From contig CAVHXA010000003.1 in the NCBI GenBank assembly GCA_963639765.1, positions 1 to 64,000 on the forward strand: a stretch of DNA of 64,000 bases. The letters run 5' to 3'. This document shows positions 16,503-25,372 of the stretch, piece after piece. The notes beneath the pieces were generated by a model, which was not told where the DNA came from, searched no databases, and was given only the letters and a program-made list of their open reading frames with translations. This DNA is from CAVHXA01 sp963639765. Its GTDB lineage: Bacteria > Bacillota > Clostridia > Oscillospirales > Oscillospiraceae. The translations under genes and the position numbers were made by a program. Positions within the stretch are counted from its first letter, which is position 1, and each line of letters opens with the position of its first letter.

Positions 16503-17459
16503 ATGAAACGATGTGCATTCTGCGGCGCACAGATTCCGGATAACGAATGGCTCTGCGACGCCTGCAAGGAGGGCCCCGCCGAAAGAGCTTCCGCCGACCG
16601 GCAGAGCAATCCGCCGACGGATACCGGCGCTGCCGCTTCTGCCGCAAAGGGACCGGCTTCGGCACAGCAGGCCTCAGCCGCCGCGGCGTCCCGTCCCCAG
16701 CAGCCCAGAAAAAAGCTGCCAAAGCCCGGTGCGCTCCGACGCACAAGAAATATCCTGATTGTCTGTCTGATTCTGGTTTCGCTGATTGCGGCCGGTGCTG
16801 TGACGTATATTGCGTGCAGCTATGCACAGCAGCAAAAGGAAACGGCGCGGCTGCGCGTGTATGAAAACGACCTCAAGGTCCGCGAGGCCGAGGTGGCCGA
16901 CATGGAAACCCGGATGACAGAGGCACAGGAAAAGATCGACAGCCTGCAGGCCGAGCTCGACGCGCTGGGTGTGCAGAACGAAGACCTCAGCAGTCAGCTT
17001 TCGGGCAAAGAAAGCGACATCAGCCAGTCCATCTACGACAAAACCGCCCAGCAGCGCGAAATCGACAAGCTCAGCAGCCAGGTCGAGGACCTCAACACGC
17101 TCCTGGACACCGACGAGAAAAAGATCGAGGAGCTCGAAATCAACATCACCGACCTTGAGACCTCTCTGACCGAGGCACAGGACCTGAACGAAAGCATGAC
17201 AACCGAGCTGGAGGACCTGACTACGCAGCTCGACGAGATGAAAGAAGACTATCAGGCCCTCAGCGACGAAAATCGCTCGATGTCCTCCAAGACAAGCTTT
17301 ATGGACAAATATATCGTCTTCATCGAAGACGACGGAACCAGCTACTACCACACCTTCAGCTGCTCCAGATTCACGGCAACCAACTTCTGGGTATACAACC
17401 GGAGTCTTGCCAAAAGCTCGGGCTATACCGCCTGCCCCGAATGCGGCGGCGGAGGATAA
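16503..17459 (+). CDS. Zinc-ribbon, single-pass membrane coiled-coil protein
   Basis: This 318-residue protein has an N-terminal zinc ribbon (CAFCGAQIPDNEWLCDAC, residues 4-21), an Ala/Pro/Gln linker, and one transmembrane helix (about residues 83-103). A long coiled coil (about 115-260) follows, then a C-terminal module with HTFSCSRF and ACPECGGGG that may bind a metal. The AAAGGAGG site precedes the ATG. Such architecture is common in Clostridia membrane proteins, but its function is not known. The orientation suggests the coiled coil is extracytoplasmic. It has its own promoter and a terminator at 17465-17489. Confidence 0.75.
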   Translation: MKRCAFCGAQIPDNEWLCDACKEGPAERASADRQSNPPTDTGAAASAAKGPASAQQASAAAASRPQQPRKKLPKPGALRRTRNILIVCLILVSLIAAGAVTYIACSYAQQQKETARLRVYENDLKVREAEVADMETRMTEAQEKIDSLQAELDALGVQNEDLSSQLSGKESDISQSIYDKTAQQREIDKLSSQVEDLNTLLDTDEKKIEELEINITDLETSLTEAQDLNESMTTELEDLTTQLDEMKEDYQALSDENRSMSSKTSFMDKYIVFIEDDGTSYYHTFSCSRFTATNFWVYNRSLAKSSGYTACPECGGGG

Positions 17460-17464
17460 AAAGA

Positions 17465-17489
17465 CGGCAGCCGCGCAATGCGGCTGCCG
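17465..17489. terminator. Intrinsic terminator between convergent genes
   Basis: A 10-bp stem CGGCAGCCGC/GCGGCTGCCG with a GCAAT loop is followed by a weak T-rich run on the plus strand. Confidence 0.6.
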
Positions 17490-17562
17490 ATGTTTCGTTT
17501 ACCGCGCTGCCACGGTAATGTCGGTCAGATAAGGAAGACCGTGTACGTCGGTGCGCAGACGG

Positions 17563-18570
17563 TTATTCGTCCGTGTTCCGGCTGTCGCGATAGTTGCGGC
17601 GGCGCTGGCGCCAGGTAAGGTGCTCGGGATGCTTTTTCAGCCACCGCCTGCGCAGCAGCAGAACCGCAAGCAGGAGAACGAGCAGAAGAACAATCGTCGG
17701 AAGGGAGCCGACAAGCCAGAGCAGCAGATCCTGGAAGAACGTACCCATGCTCTGCAGGGCCCGCTGCAGCTGATTGACCAGACGCTGACCATAGCTGATC
17801 TGTACGGGCTCGGCTTCGGTAAATTCCTCAACCTCCTGCAGACGGATGGTGATGGTGCTGTAGTCCACCTGATTCTGCCAGTTCTGCAGCGTGGAGCGCA
17901 GCGAATCGATCTGGTACTGCACCTCACTGAGCCGGTCTTCTACCACGATCATTTCCTCCACGCTGTCGCACAGCAGCAGCATCTGTGTAAGGTTTTCGGC
18001 CTCGGTCTCATAGGCCTGCATGCGCGACTGCGTGTCGTAATACTGTGTGGTGATGTTTTCTGCCCAGGTATTCAGCCAGGTTACGTTGCCGAGCTGATTG
18101 AGCTGCTCGCTTGCACCGGCAAAGCTTTCGGCCGGTACGCGCAGTACGAACCGCGCCGTGCGTGTTATGGTGTATCCCCGACTTGTGCTGGCGTAGTCTG
18201 CTCCCGAAATCTCAGAGGATTCGAGAAAGCCGCCAACGCGGTCGATCAGTGCATAGACGCCGTCCACGGCGGCTTCATAATCCAGAGTCTCGATTTCCGC
18301 GCTGGCGGAATAGATCATCTTTTCCGACAGGTCCGGGCTTTGTGAGCCGGCTACACCTGTCCCGGTCTCCTGCGATTGCGTGGACAGTGTCTGGGTCTCG
18401 GGCTCGGGAGTGTCGCTGTCGTAGCTGTATTCGGCGTAGGCCTCGGCTGTGGGCTCGGCCGAAAACATGTCGACAGATGCGCTGTCGGTGAGCTTGCCGG
18501 AGCTGCAGCCACCCAAAAGAGCGGTCAGGAGAAGCAGCACCGAAAGCAGGGCAGCCAGACGTCGATTCAT
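17563..18570 (-). CDS. DUF4349-domain lipoprotein
   Basis: This 335-residue protein begins with a lipoprotein signal (ALLGGCSSG, Cys near residue 21). The DUF4349 region starts with KMIYSASAEIETLDYE and covers a segment with ESSEISG and a Tyr/Arg-rich part. A coiled coil around AEETLTQML-type heptads follows. A C-terminal transmembrane helix (LVGSLPTIVLLLVLLLAVLLL) ends in basic residues. The chosen ATG has AAGGGGGA upstream and makes the lipobox N-terminal. The family's role in the envelope is unknown. It is convergent with the gene upstream. Confidence 0.85.
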   Translation of the reverse strand: MNRRLAALLSVLLLLTALLGGCSSGKLTDSASVDMFSAEPTAEAYAEYSYDSDTPEPETQTLSTQSQETGTGVAGSQSPDLSEKMIYSASAEIETLDYEAAVDGVYALIDRVGGFLESSEISGADYASTSRGYTITRTARFVLRVPAESFAGASEQLNQLGNVTWLNTWAENITTQYYDTQSRMQAYETEAENLTQMLLLCDSVEEMIVVEDRLSEVQYQIDSLRSTLQNWQNQVDYSTITIRLQEVEEFTEAEPVQISYGQRLVNQLQRALQSMGTFFQDLLLWLVGSLPTIVLLLVLLLAVLLLRRRWLKKHPEHLTWRQRRRNYRDSRNTDE

Positions 18571-18663
18571 GGAAAATCCCCCTTTTTCGTTATACATATC
18601 TGTATCCGTTAGACGGATCCCTGCAGAAAAAGTTCCGAAAGCCGCCCGACGGGGATGAAAGCA

Positions 18664-18693
18664 GGAGAAACCACAGGAATCCGTGATTTCTCC
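18664..18693 (-). terminator. Intrinsic terminator after the MIP gene
   Basis: GGAGAAAC-CAC and GTGATTTCTCC arms form an 11-bp stem with a mismatch. A very similar stem lies at 58663-58691, suggesting a shared terminator module. Confidence 0.6.
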
Positions 18694-18725
18694 CACTGTT
18701 TCCGGTTGATTGTCAATCGGGATTT

Positions 18726-19490
18726 TTATTTGTCCGTTTTGGCGGGCAGCAGACGCAGAAAGATTTTATAAAAGGCAAAGCCGCCAAAAACAGCGCCCAG
18801 TGTGGGGGCCAGAATATACATGAGCCAGTATCCGCCGGAAAAGATAGCGGATGTGTCGTAGCCCATGATCAGCGCGTAGAAATAGCTGACGATCCGGGGC
18901 CCCAGGTCGCGGGCCGTGTTGATGCATCCGCCGGTAACGCAGCCGCCCAGATTGACGCACACCGCAATAATCGCGCCGATCAGAAACGGCTTGGCCGCGG
19001 GGCTCGGATGCCCGGGCAGACGGGGATCGATGGCAGCAAAGATGCCGATCATCATCAGGGCCGACAGAAAGAATTCTACTGCCGCGCCCGTCCAGACGGT
19101 GCCGATGTGCACGTTGCCGTAAAACAGGTTGGCCGGATTGATGCCGAGGCTCGCGCACTGATCGGTCAGTGCGCTGCCAAATACCAGATAGATCGGAATG
19201 ATGCCGAGCCCCCAGCCCAGAATCTGAGCAAGAATATAGCCGGGGACCTTCTTTTTGTCAAAGCCCAGAAAGATTGCACACGCAATGGTTACGCCGGGGG
19301 TGGCATGACAGCCGCTTATGGGCGAGAAAATCAGCTCTGCCAGCGCAAAGACAATGGCAAACCAGATGGCAAGCTCAAACAGGCTGCTCACACCGCCCAG
19401 AACCATGGGCGCGATAAAGCCCAGACCGAACATGCAGATAAAGGCGGTTGCCAGAAACTCGCTAAGATAGCATTTGAAGTTGTCAGACAT
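18726..19490 (-). CDS. MIP-family (aquaporin-like) channel with altered NPA motifs
   Basis: This 254-residue protein has the six-helix pattern of the major intrinsic protein family, with ALAELIFSPISGCHATPGVTIA as the first half-helix and NLGGCVTGGCINTARDLGPRI as the second. The two NPA boxes of water and glycerol channels read TPG and NTA. The glycines, the ARDLGPR tail and overall length match the family. The ATG is supported by GGAGGATATC. A different pore constriction, and so a different solute, is likely. It lies downstream of a Gly-Pro-rich beta-helix gene on the same strand with a gap of only 38 bases. Confidence 0.82.
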   Translation of the reverse strand: MSDNFKCYLSEFLATAFICMFGLGFIAPMVLGGVSSLFELAIWFAIVFALAELIFSPISGCHATPGVTIACAIFLGFDKKKVPGYILAQILGWGLGIIPIYLVFGSALTDQCASLGINPANLFYGNVHIGTVWTGAAVEFFLSALMMIGIFAAIDPRLPGHPSPAAKPFLIGAIIAVCVNLGGCVTGGCINTARDLGPRIVSYFYALIMGYDTSAIFSGGYWLMYILAPTLGAVFGGFAFYKIFLRLLPAKTDK

Positions 19491-19528
19491 GATATCCTCC
19501 GTAGTCGTGCCGACTGAACAGCGCACGG

Positions 19529-21727
19529 TCAGCCGCGCACCTCGATGGTGCCGGTGTAGATTTTTCCGGGCTCAGGCTGTGTTTTTATACCGTTGACGGT
19601 CACCTCGCCGTGAATGGTGCTGCCCTCTTGAACCTGCAGTCTGGTGAGATAGCTTGTGCCTGTCGGAGTCCAGGAGGAGCCGCCGGTCAGCGTGACCCAC
19701 ACACCGTTGTTTACAGTGGGTGCGGCCGAGTTGGTCAGATTGCCGAGAAGTGTTGCGTCCTGCGAGACAATCACGCCCGTGTCGGGGGTGTGCTTTTGCG
19801 TGCCGGAAACAATCAGGCGGCCCTGTTCGTCGCGCTGCGGAACAAACTGGAAGGTCGGCTTTGCCGGGGCACCTCCGGGACCGCCGGGACCTCCGGGCAT
19901 TGCGCCCATCTCAGGACCACCGGGGCCGCCGGGTCCTCCGGGGCCGCCGGGTCCTCCGGGACCACCGGGTCCTCCGGGGCCGCCGGGCATTGCGCCCATC
20001 TCAGGACCGCCGGGACCACCGGGACCGCCGGGCATCTCGCCCATATCCATCATGGGCATCTTCTGCCGGACCTCTTCCAACCGGCCGGCGATTTCATAGC
20101 CGTCTGCATTTACAGCCACGGCACCGTATGGGTTTTCGGCTTTGGCCGTGTAGAAGGAGTATTCGTCGTGCAGGGCGTTGGAAGAGGAGCAGGAGCCGAT
20201 GATGTCACAGTTGTCAAAGGACAGGATCAGGTTCTGACCCCACCAGCGCATTCCCTCGCCCTCGGTCTCCACACCGATGGAGTTGAAGAAGCTGCCCTCG
20301 AGGGCTGTTCCGTTGGCACGATTGCAGTCGGCAAAGCTGACCTGCGGATCACCGATAAAGCCATGTACCGGGAATTTGCGGAAGAAGGTCTGGTCGCGCA
20401 GATTGTAGTCTGCGGGGTTGTAGGCAGGGTCTTTGGCGGGAACTGCGCCGGGAACGATGCACTCGGAAAAGGCCGGGGCACCCATGCCGGGGTCGTCGCA
20501 GGTCATCAGCTGAACGATTACGCCTTTTTCAGAGTGGAATTTTGTGTTTTTCACGGTGATTACGGGGGTGCAGGCCTTGATCAGGAAAGCTGCGCCAAAG
20601 GTGTTGAAGGTGGAGTTTTCAACCTGTGTTTCGCCGCAGGCGGCAAACTGACTGCTGGAATCATCCGTATTGCCGGGAACATAGCGGACATTTGCGGTTT
20701 TGTGGAACATAACGCCGTATTTTGCCGTGATGATGCTGCCGTCGTACCAGCCGGCACTGGCATGCTCGTTGGCCACAACGGCGGCATAGGTCATGCCGTA
20801 TTTTACGGTGCTGTAGGTGTAGTCCACACCGCTTTCGGGAAGGGCCGCCCTGAGACGGTCATAAAGAGCAGAGCCGTTGGCATTGCCGATCACACAGCCG
20901 TAAAAGCGGTTTTCGCAGCCGCCGATGGAATAGGTGGCATAGCAGCTGGGTGTGTCGGTACCGGCGGTGGTTACGTCTATGACACTGCTGCGAACATGCA
21001 GATGAATGGAATAGGTTCCCCAGTTTACGGTATCACCCGTATCGTCCACCGACAGAACGCCCCAGCCGTCGCTGAGAAGGATGTCGTTGTTGTAGTTGAC
21101 GGTGGAATATCCGTCGCACATGGTGGCGCGGGCATGACCGTCGGGGCTGATTCCAAGCATCCAGGGGCAGCTGGACATACCCTCGCACTGCTGTTCGTGT
21201 CTGGAGCCGTCTGCCCGGACAAAGGAGTTGTCTACGGTAACGGTCAGCCGGTCTTCTTCGGCGGAGCCGCCGGCAAAAACACCGTGGCGCAGAGCACCCT
21301 CGCCATCAAAAACATAGCCGTCGAGACGGGCTGTGGTTTTGCCAAAGGCTGCAAAGCCTGCACCATAGCCCTTAAAGTCGTTGCCGCCGGAGCCTCTGGC
21401 TGTCATGGTCAGGTTTTTTGCGGAAAAATCGGTGTTGTTTACCATCACACCGTTGAACAGAGCGTTTTCAGAGACAATTTTTGCGTCTGCAATGCGGGTT
21501 CCGTCAAAGCTTCCGCCCTGCAGAGCCTGCGGAACGCAGAAGCCCTGCGCGACCTGACCGCCGTCGGCAAACAGAGCGCAGCGATAATTGCAGCTGCCCT
21601 TGGTCATTCCGCCGAAATAAAGGCCGGTTTCGGGATAAATGGGGTCGGTCTCAAAGGCCAGTGCGCCCTCGGTTCCGGCCGGGACCTCTGTGCCGTTTTT
21701 CAGGTATGTAAGCAGTTTTTCTTGCAT
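19529..21727 (-). CDS. Beta-helix repeat protein with collagen-like Gly-Pro tract
   Basis: This 732-residue protein has many short beta strands of the right-handed parallel beta-helix type (Asn/Thr/Gly-rich turns such as NGVMVNN, SVIDVT, GGCENRFYGC). A low-complexity tract of about 60 residues follows (around 560-620), made of GGP units and containing the segment EMGAMPGG twice. A C-terminal beta part ends in GTIEVRG. No signal peptide is seen at the N-terminus (MQEKLLTYLKNGTEV). AAGGAG precedes the ATG and a good promoter lies at 21781-21809. It shares its tract with 36669-38132 and other genes. Function unknown. Confidence 0.75.
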   Translation of the reverse strand: MQEKLLTYLKNGTEVPAGTEGALAFETDPIYPETGLYFGGMTKGSCNYRCALFADGGQVAQGFCVPQALQGGSFDGTRIADAKIVSENALFNGVMVNNTDFSAKNLTMTARGSGGNDFKGYGAGFAAFGKTTARLDGYVFDGEGALRHGVFAGGSAEEDRLTVTVDNSFVRADGSRHEQQCEGMSSCPWMLGISPDGHARATMCDGYSTVNYNNDILLSDGWGVLSVDDTGDTVNWGTYSIHLHVRSSVIDVTTAGTDTPSCYATYSIGGCENRFYGCVIGNANGSALYDRLRAALPESGVDYTYSTVKYGMTYAAVVANEHASAGWYDGSIITAKYGVMFHKTANVRYVPGNTDDSSSQFAACGETQVENSTFNTFGAAFLIKACTPVITVKNTKFHSEKGVIVQLMTCDDPGMGAPAFSECIVPGAVPAKDPAYNPADYNLRDQTFFRKFPVHGFIGDPQVSFADCNRANGTALEGSFFNSIGVETEGEGMRWWGQNLILSFDNCDIIGSCSSSNALHDEYSFYTAKAENPYGAVAVNADGYEIAGRLEEVRQKMPMMDMGEMPGGPGGPGGPEMGAMPGGPGGPGGPGGPGGPGGPGGPGGPEMGAMPGGPGGPGGAPAKPTFQFVPQRDEQGRLIVSGTQKHTPDTGVIVSQDATLLGNLTNSAAPTVNNGVWVTLTGGSSWTPTGTSYLTRLQVQEGSTIHGEVTVNGIKTQPEPGKIYTGTIEVRG
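19866..20045. repeat. Imperfect tandem repeat coding for Gly-Pro units
   Basis: Triplet-based repeats of ggaccacc/ggtcctcc-like 9-mers code for GGP units. The longer stretch gggcattgcgcccatctc appears twice, near 19896 and 19986. It is a coding repeat and not a CRISPR array. Confidence 0.9.
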
Positions 21728-21780
21728 AAGGGTGCTCCTTTCATCATCGGACTGCGTCCATCCGATACAATCTCTTGAAT

Positions 21781-21809
21781 ATTATAAAAGATATTTCCGC
21801 CTGCGTCAA
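21781..21809 (-). promoter_or_regulatory. Sigma-A promoter of the Gly-Pro beta-helix gene
   Basis: TTGACG, a 17-bp spacer and TATAAT on the minus strand, about 55 bp upstream of the ATG at 21727. Confidence 0.75.
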
Positions 21810-21879
21810 CTGCCGGTTTTCCGTGCGGCTCCGCAGGGGGTATCCTGCTTTTTGCGGAGCTCTTCCGCAGCGGCGCGCC

Positions 21880-23244
21880 TCATTTCAGAAAACGGCGGAT
21901 CAGCCGGAGTTTTCGGTCGGAATAGGGATGGCAGCGAAGCCGCAGGTCGAGCAGGGTGGATTTTTTTACAATACTGCGCTGATGGGTAAAGGTATCAAAG
22001 CTCTGCCGGCCGTGATAGCTGCCCATGCCGCTTGCACCAACACCGCCAAAGGGCATGCGGGTGGTGGCAAGATGAATGATGGTGTCATTGATGCAGCCGC
22101 CGCCAAAGGAGCAGCTGTCGAGAATCCTGCGCTCGGCCCGCCGATTGCCGGTAAACAGATAAAGCGCCAGAGGCCGCGGCCGCGCACGCACAAAGTCGAT
22201 TGCGTCATCGAGACGATCATAGGCTATCATGGGCAGAACGGGGCCGAAGATTTCCTCCTGCATGATGGGACTTTCCGGGTCGGTCTCGTCCAGAAGCGTC
22301 GGAGCAATCCGAAGGCGCGCAGGGTCCGACTGTCCGCCGATCAGCACCGTCTGTCCGCAAAGCAGGCGTTCGATGCGGTCAAAATGCTTCCGGTTGATGA
22401 CAGTCGGCAGTGCATCGAGGCTTCCGTCCGGAAAAAACTCCTGCAGGGCCTGCCGATAGGCCTGTACAAAGGCATCCTTAACAGAACGGTGAATAAGCAG
22501 ATAATCCGGTGCCACGCAGGTCTGACCGGCATTGAGAACCTTGCCGAAGGCGATGCGTCGGGCCGCCAGTCTGAGATTGGCGGTTTCATCTACAATGGCG
22601 GGGCTTTTTCCGCCAAGCTCCAGCGTTACCGGCGTCAGATGCGCGGCTGCGGCCTGCATGACGACTTTTCCCACGGCAGCGCTGCCGGTAAAAAAGATGT
22701 AGTCAAACCGTTCCTCGAGCAGAGCACTGTTTTCGGCACGTCCTCCCTCAACCACGGCAACATATGCAGGGTCAAAGACGGATGCGATCAGCTGTGCGAT
22801 GGCGGTGCTTGCGGCCGGTGCATAGGCCGAGGGCTTTATAACGGCGCAGTTTCCTGCCGAAATGGCCCCGACCAGAGGGAGAAGGCAAAGCTGTATGGGG
22901 TAGTTCCACGGGGCAAGAATCAGCACCACACCATAGGGTTCGGGCGACAGAAAGCTTTTTGCCGGAAGCTGAGCTGCCGGCGTGACGGCGCGTTTTCCGC
23001 GCATCCACTGTGCCAGATGTCTGCGGTGGCAGCGTATTTCTTCGAGAACCATGCCGATTTCGCACATATAGCTTTCTGTCGGCGCCTTGTTCAGATCGGC
23101 CTGCAGCGCATCGAAAAGCATCTGCTCATTCTTTTGCAGTGCCTGCTGCAGACGGCAAAGCGCGTCCAGCCGAAAGCGCAGGGAGCGCGTAGCTCCGGAT
23201 CGGAAGTATTCCTGCTGGCGGGCAATCAGGTCGTGCATCGTCAT
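21880..23244 (-). CDS. Aldehyde dehydrogenase (class 3, fatty-aldehyde type)
   Basis: This 454-residue NAD(P)-dependent dehydrogenase oxidises aldehydes to acids. Motifs in order: VLILAPWNYPIQ, IKPSAYAP, FFTGSAAVGK, LELGGKSP with the general base Glu, NAGQTCVAPDYLL with the catalytic Cys, EEIFGPVLP, and MPFGGVGASGMG. The short class-3 length, without the N-terminal extension of other classes, fits. The ATG at 23244 is five bases after the ridA stop, with GGTAAGGTAT upstream; the next ATG (residue 3) cannot be excluded. The pair ridA-ALDH suggests disposal of reactive enamine and aldehyde products. Confidence 0.9.
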   Translation of the reverse strand: MTMHDLIARQQEYFRSGATRSLRFRLDALCRLQQALQKNEQMLFDALQADLNKAPTESYMCEIGMVLEEIRCHRRHLAQWMRGKRAVTPAAQLPAKSFLSPEPYGVVLILAPWNYPIQLCLLPLVGAISAGNCAVIKPSAYAPAASTAIAQLIASVFDPAYVAVVEGGRAENSALLEERFDYIFFTGSAAVGKVVMQAAAAHLTPVTLELGGKSPAIVDETANLRLAARRIAFGKVLNAGQTCVAPDYLLIHRSVKDAFVQAYRQALQEFFPDGSLDALPTVINRKHFDRIERLLCGQTVLIGGQSDPARLRIAPTLLDETDPESPIMQEEIFGPVLPMIAYDRLDDAIDFVRARPRPLALYLFTGNRRAERRILDSCSFGGGCINDTIIHLATTRMPFGGVGASGMGSYHGRQSFDTFTHQRSIVKKSTLLDLRLRCHPYSDRKLRLIRRFLK

Positions 23245-23249
23245 ATACC

Positions 23250-23648
23250 TTACCCGCTGTGTGCCCCGGACCGGGCCAGTGCAATGGCTTCGATTTCCAC
23301 CAGGGCTCCCTTCGGCAGCGCGGCCGCCTGTATTGCCGACCGGGCCGGATAGGGCCGCTCAAAGTATTGGGCATACATTTCGTTCATGGCGGCAAAATCA
23401 TCCATACTCCGCAGGAAAACAGTTGTTTTCAGTACACAGTGCATATCCATGCCTCCGGCATGCAGAATTGCCCGGAGGTTTTCAAGACTTTGGCGGGTTT
23501 GTTCCTGAATGCCGCCTTCGGCAAGCAGGCCGGAGGAAGGGTCCGCTCCCAGCTGACCGGAAACAAACACCAGTCCGCCTGCCGAAACGGCCTGACTGTA
23601 TGGCCCGATGGCATCGGGGGCGTGCGGAGTGAAAATCATATCCTTCAT
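23250..23648 (-). CDS. RidA family reactive-imine deaminase
   Basis: This 132-residue protein belongs to the YjgF/RidA family, which hydrolyses reactive 2-aminoacrylate and other imines. DAIGPYSQAV, VFVSGQLG and RSAIQAAALPKGALVEIEAIAL with the catalytic Arg are all present. The ATG at 23648 has GGAAAGAGG upstream, and the longer upstream frame is not supported. First gene before the aldehyde dehydrogenase. A TATAAT box at 23692-23697 may drive it. Confidence 0.9.
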   Translation of the reverse strand: MKDMIFTPHAPDAIGPYSQAVSAGGLVFVSGQLGADPSSGLLAEGGIQEQTRQSLENLRAILHAGGMDMHCVLKTTVFLRSMDDFAAMNEMYAQYFERPYPARSAIQAAALPKGALVEIEAIALARSGAHSG

Positions 23649-23763
23649 TGTGGCCTCTTTCCGGCGCAGTGCGCCCTGATTTTTCAGCTGCATTATATCA
23701 CAGATTCCATCGGGTTGAAAATACCGCGGTTTTGAGAGCGGGAATGACAAATACTCCGGTACG

Positions 23764-23792
23764 TTGATTTTCGAACCGGCATCGGGTATAAT
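23764..23792 (+). promoter_or_regulatory. Sigma-A promoter of the MATE gene
   Basis: TTGATT, a 17-bp spacer and TATAAT lie 25 bp upstream of the ATG at 23818, giving a short leader. Confidence 0.75.
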
Positions 23793-23817
23793 CGAAAAAA
23801 AGAAATGAGTGAACGGA

Positions 23818-25176
23818 ATGAAACAACAAACCCTCATCCGTGATCTGACCACAGGCAGTGTCTCACGTCTGCTGCTGGTATTTGCCTTTCCGATGCTTTT
23901 GTCAAACCTGCTGCAGACGGTATACAACATGGTGGACATGATTGTTATCGGGCAGTTTGTCGGAAGCGTGGGTCTGTCGGCTGTGTCGATCGGCGGAGAT
24001 GTACTGCACTTCCTTACATTCCTCGCCATGGGGTTTTCCAATGCAGGGCAGGTTATTCTCTCACAGAACATCGGCGCGGGAAGAAAGGATCTGGTCAGGG
24101 GAACCATCGGAACCATGTTCAGCGTGATTCTCGCCATTTCCGTTATACTCAGCGTGGTCTGTCTTTTCTGCGCAGACGGGATCCTTCAGGCACTCAATAC
24201 GCCTCCGGAGGCCTTTGACTATGCCCGGGACTATGCTGTTACCTGCATGGCAGGGCTGTTCTTCATCTATGGCTACAACCTGGTCAGCTCCATTCTGCGC
24301 GGTATGGGCGATTCAAAGCACCCCTTTCTGTTCATTGCCGTGGCGGCAGTGATCAATCTGGTTCTGGATCTGGTCTTTGTAGCCGCATTGAACATGGGTC
24401 CGTTCGGCGCCGCGCTGGCAACGGTTATCGGTCAGGGCGTCAGCTTTGTATGGGCACTGATTTTTCTGTATCGGCGGCGGGAGGCCTTTGGCTTTGACTT
24501 TCGGCCGCGCAGCTTTATCCCGGATCGAGCGGTGCTTTCCGGCTTTATCAAGCTGGGCCTGCCCATGTGTCTGCAGTCTGCCGCCATCAATTTTTCCATG
24601 ATGTTTGTCAACTCATATATCAATGCCTATGGCGTGACCGCATCGGCTGTTACCGGTATCGGCAACAAGCTCGGCTCCATCACCGCCGTGGTAACCAACG
24701 CTCTGTCCACGGCCGGAAGCTCCATGGTCGGGCAGAATCTCGGCGCCGGAAAATTCGAGCGTATACCCAGGATCATCGGCGTTTCCATGATAGTCGATAT
24801 GGCCTTTGCGGCAATCCTGTCGGCAATCACCGTTGCGTTTCCGCGAGCTGTATTCGGCCTGTTCAACTCAGATCCGCAGGTGCTGGATATGGCCATGACC
24901 TATATTCCGGTGGCTGTTCTGCTGTATGTGGGCTTTGGCGCACGGTCGCCGTTTTTTGCTCTGATCAACGGCTCCGGCAATGCCAGACTAAACCTTACGG
25001 TCGGCCTGCTCGATGGGGTTGTCTGCCGGATCGGCCTGGCCATGCTGCTGGGAATGGCCCTGGATATGGGCATCTACGGATTCTGGTACGGCAACGCACT
25101 GGCCGGCTTTATGCCCTTTCTGGTGGGAGGAGTGTATTATATCTCCGGGCTCTGGAAAAAACGGAAATACGCCTGA
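23818..25176 (+). CDS. MATE family efflux transporter
   Basis: This approximately 452-residue integral membrane protein has the two-fold MatE architecture: PMLLSNLLQTVYNMVDMIVIGQFVG in the first half and LGLPMCLQSAAINFSMMFVN in the second, with about 12 hydrophobic segments. It should export cationic or organic compounds by Na+ or H+ exchange. The start is between ATG at 23818 and an in-frame GTG at 23809; neither has a strong ribosome site. It has its own promoter and stands alone. Confidence 0.88.
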   Translation: MKQQTLIRDLTTGSVSRLLLVFAFPMLLSNLLQTVYNMVDMIVIGQFVGSVGLSAVSIGGDVLHFLTFLAMGFSNAGQVILSQNIGAGRKDLVRGTIGTMFSVILAISVILSVVCLFCADGILQALNTPPEAFDYARDYAVTCMAGLFFIYGYNLVSSILRGMGDSKHPFLFIAVAAVINLVLDLVFVAALNMGPFGAALATVIGQGVSFVWALIFLYRRREAFGFDFRPRSFIPDRAVLSGFIKLGLPMCLQSAAINFSMMFVNSYINAYGVTASAVTGIGNKLGSITAVVTNALSTAGSSMVGQNLGAGKFERIPRIIGVSMIVDMAFAAILSAITVAFPRAVFGLFNSDPQVLDMAMTYIPVAVLLYVGFGARSPFFALINGSGNARLNLTVGLLDGVVCRIGLAMLLGMALDMGIYGFWYGNALAGFMPFLVGGVYYISGLWKKRKYA

Positions 25177-25316
25177 CCGATACCGGCAGGCGGAACGGAC
25201 AGAGCTGTATCGGATAATGGCCCCCGGATCACGCAAAAGCGCTGTATTTCCATTCGCGAAGAGCCTCGAGAATATCCGTGATGCTGAGGCTGCTGCGGGA
25301 TTGGGATGAAAAGAGA

Positions 25317-25355
25317 GGACCTGCTGTCTGTAGTGCAGACAACAGGCCCTTTTGT
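25317..25355 (+). terminator. Intrinsic terminator between convergent genes
   Basis: CCTG-C-TGTCTG and CAGACA-A-CAGG arms with one mismatch are followed by TTTTGTTT. Confidence 0.7.
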
Positions 25356-25372
25356 TTGCCCAAATGGAAAGG

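Noticed and set aside
19866..20045. CRISPR-like regular repeat
   Set aside because: The repeats have no unique spacers, keep the reading frame and encode GGP units.
19610..21778. 722-codon plus-strand ORF
   Set aside because: It is antisense to the Gly-Pro beta-helix gene, which has a promoter and ribosome site; the antisense has neither.
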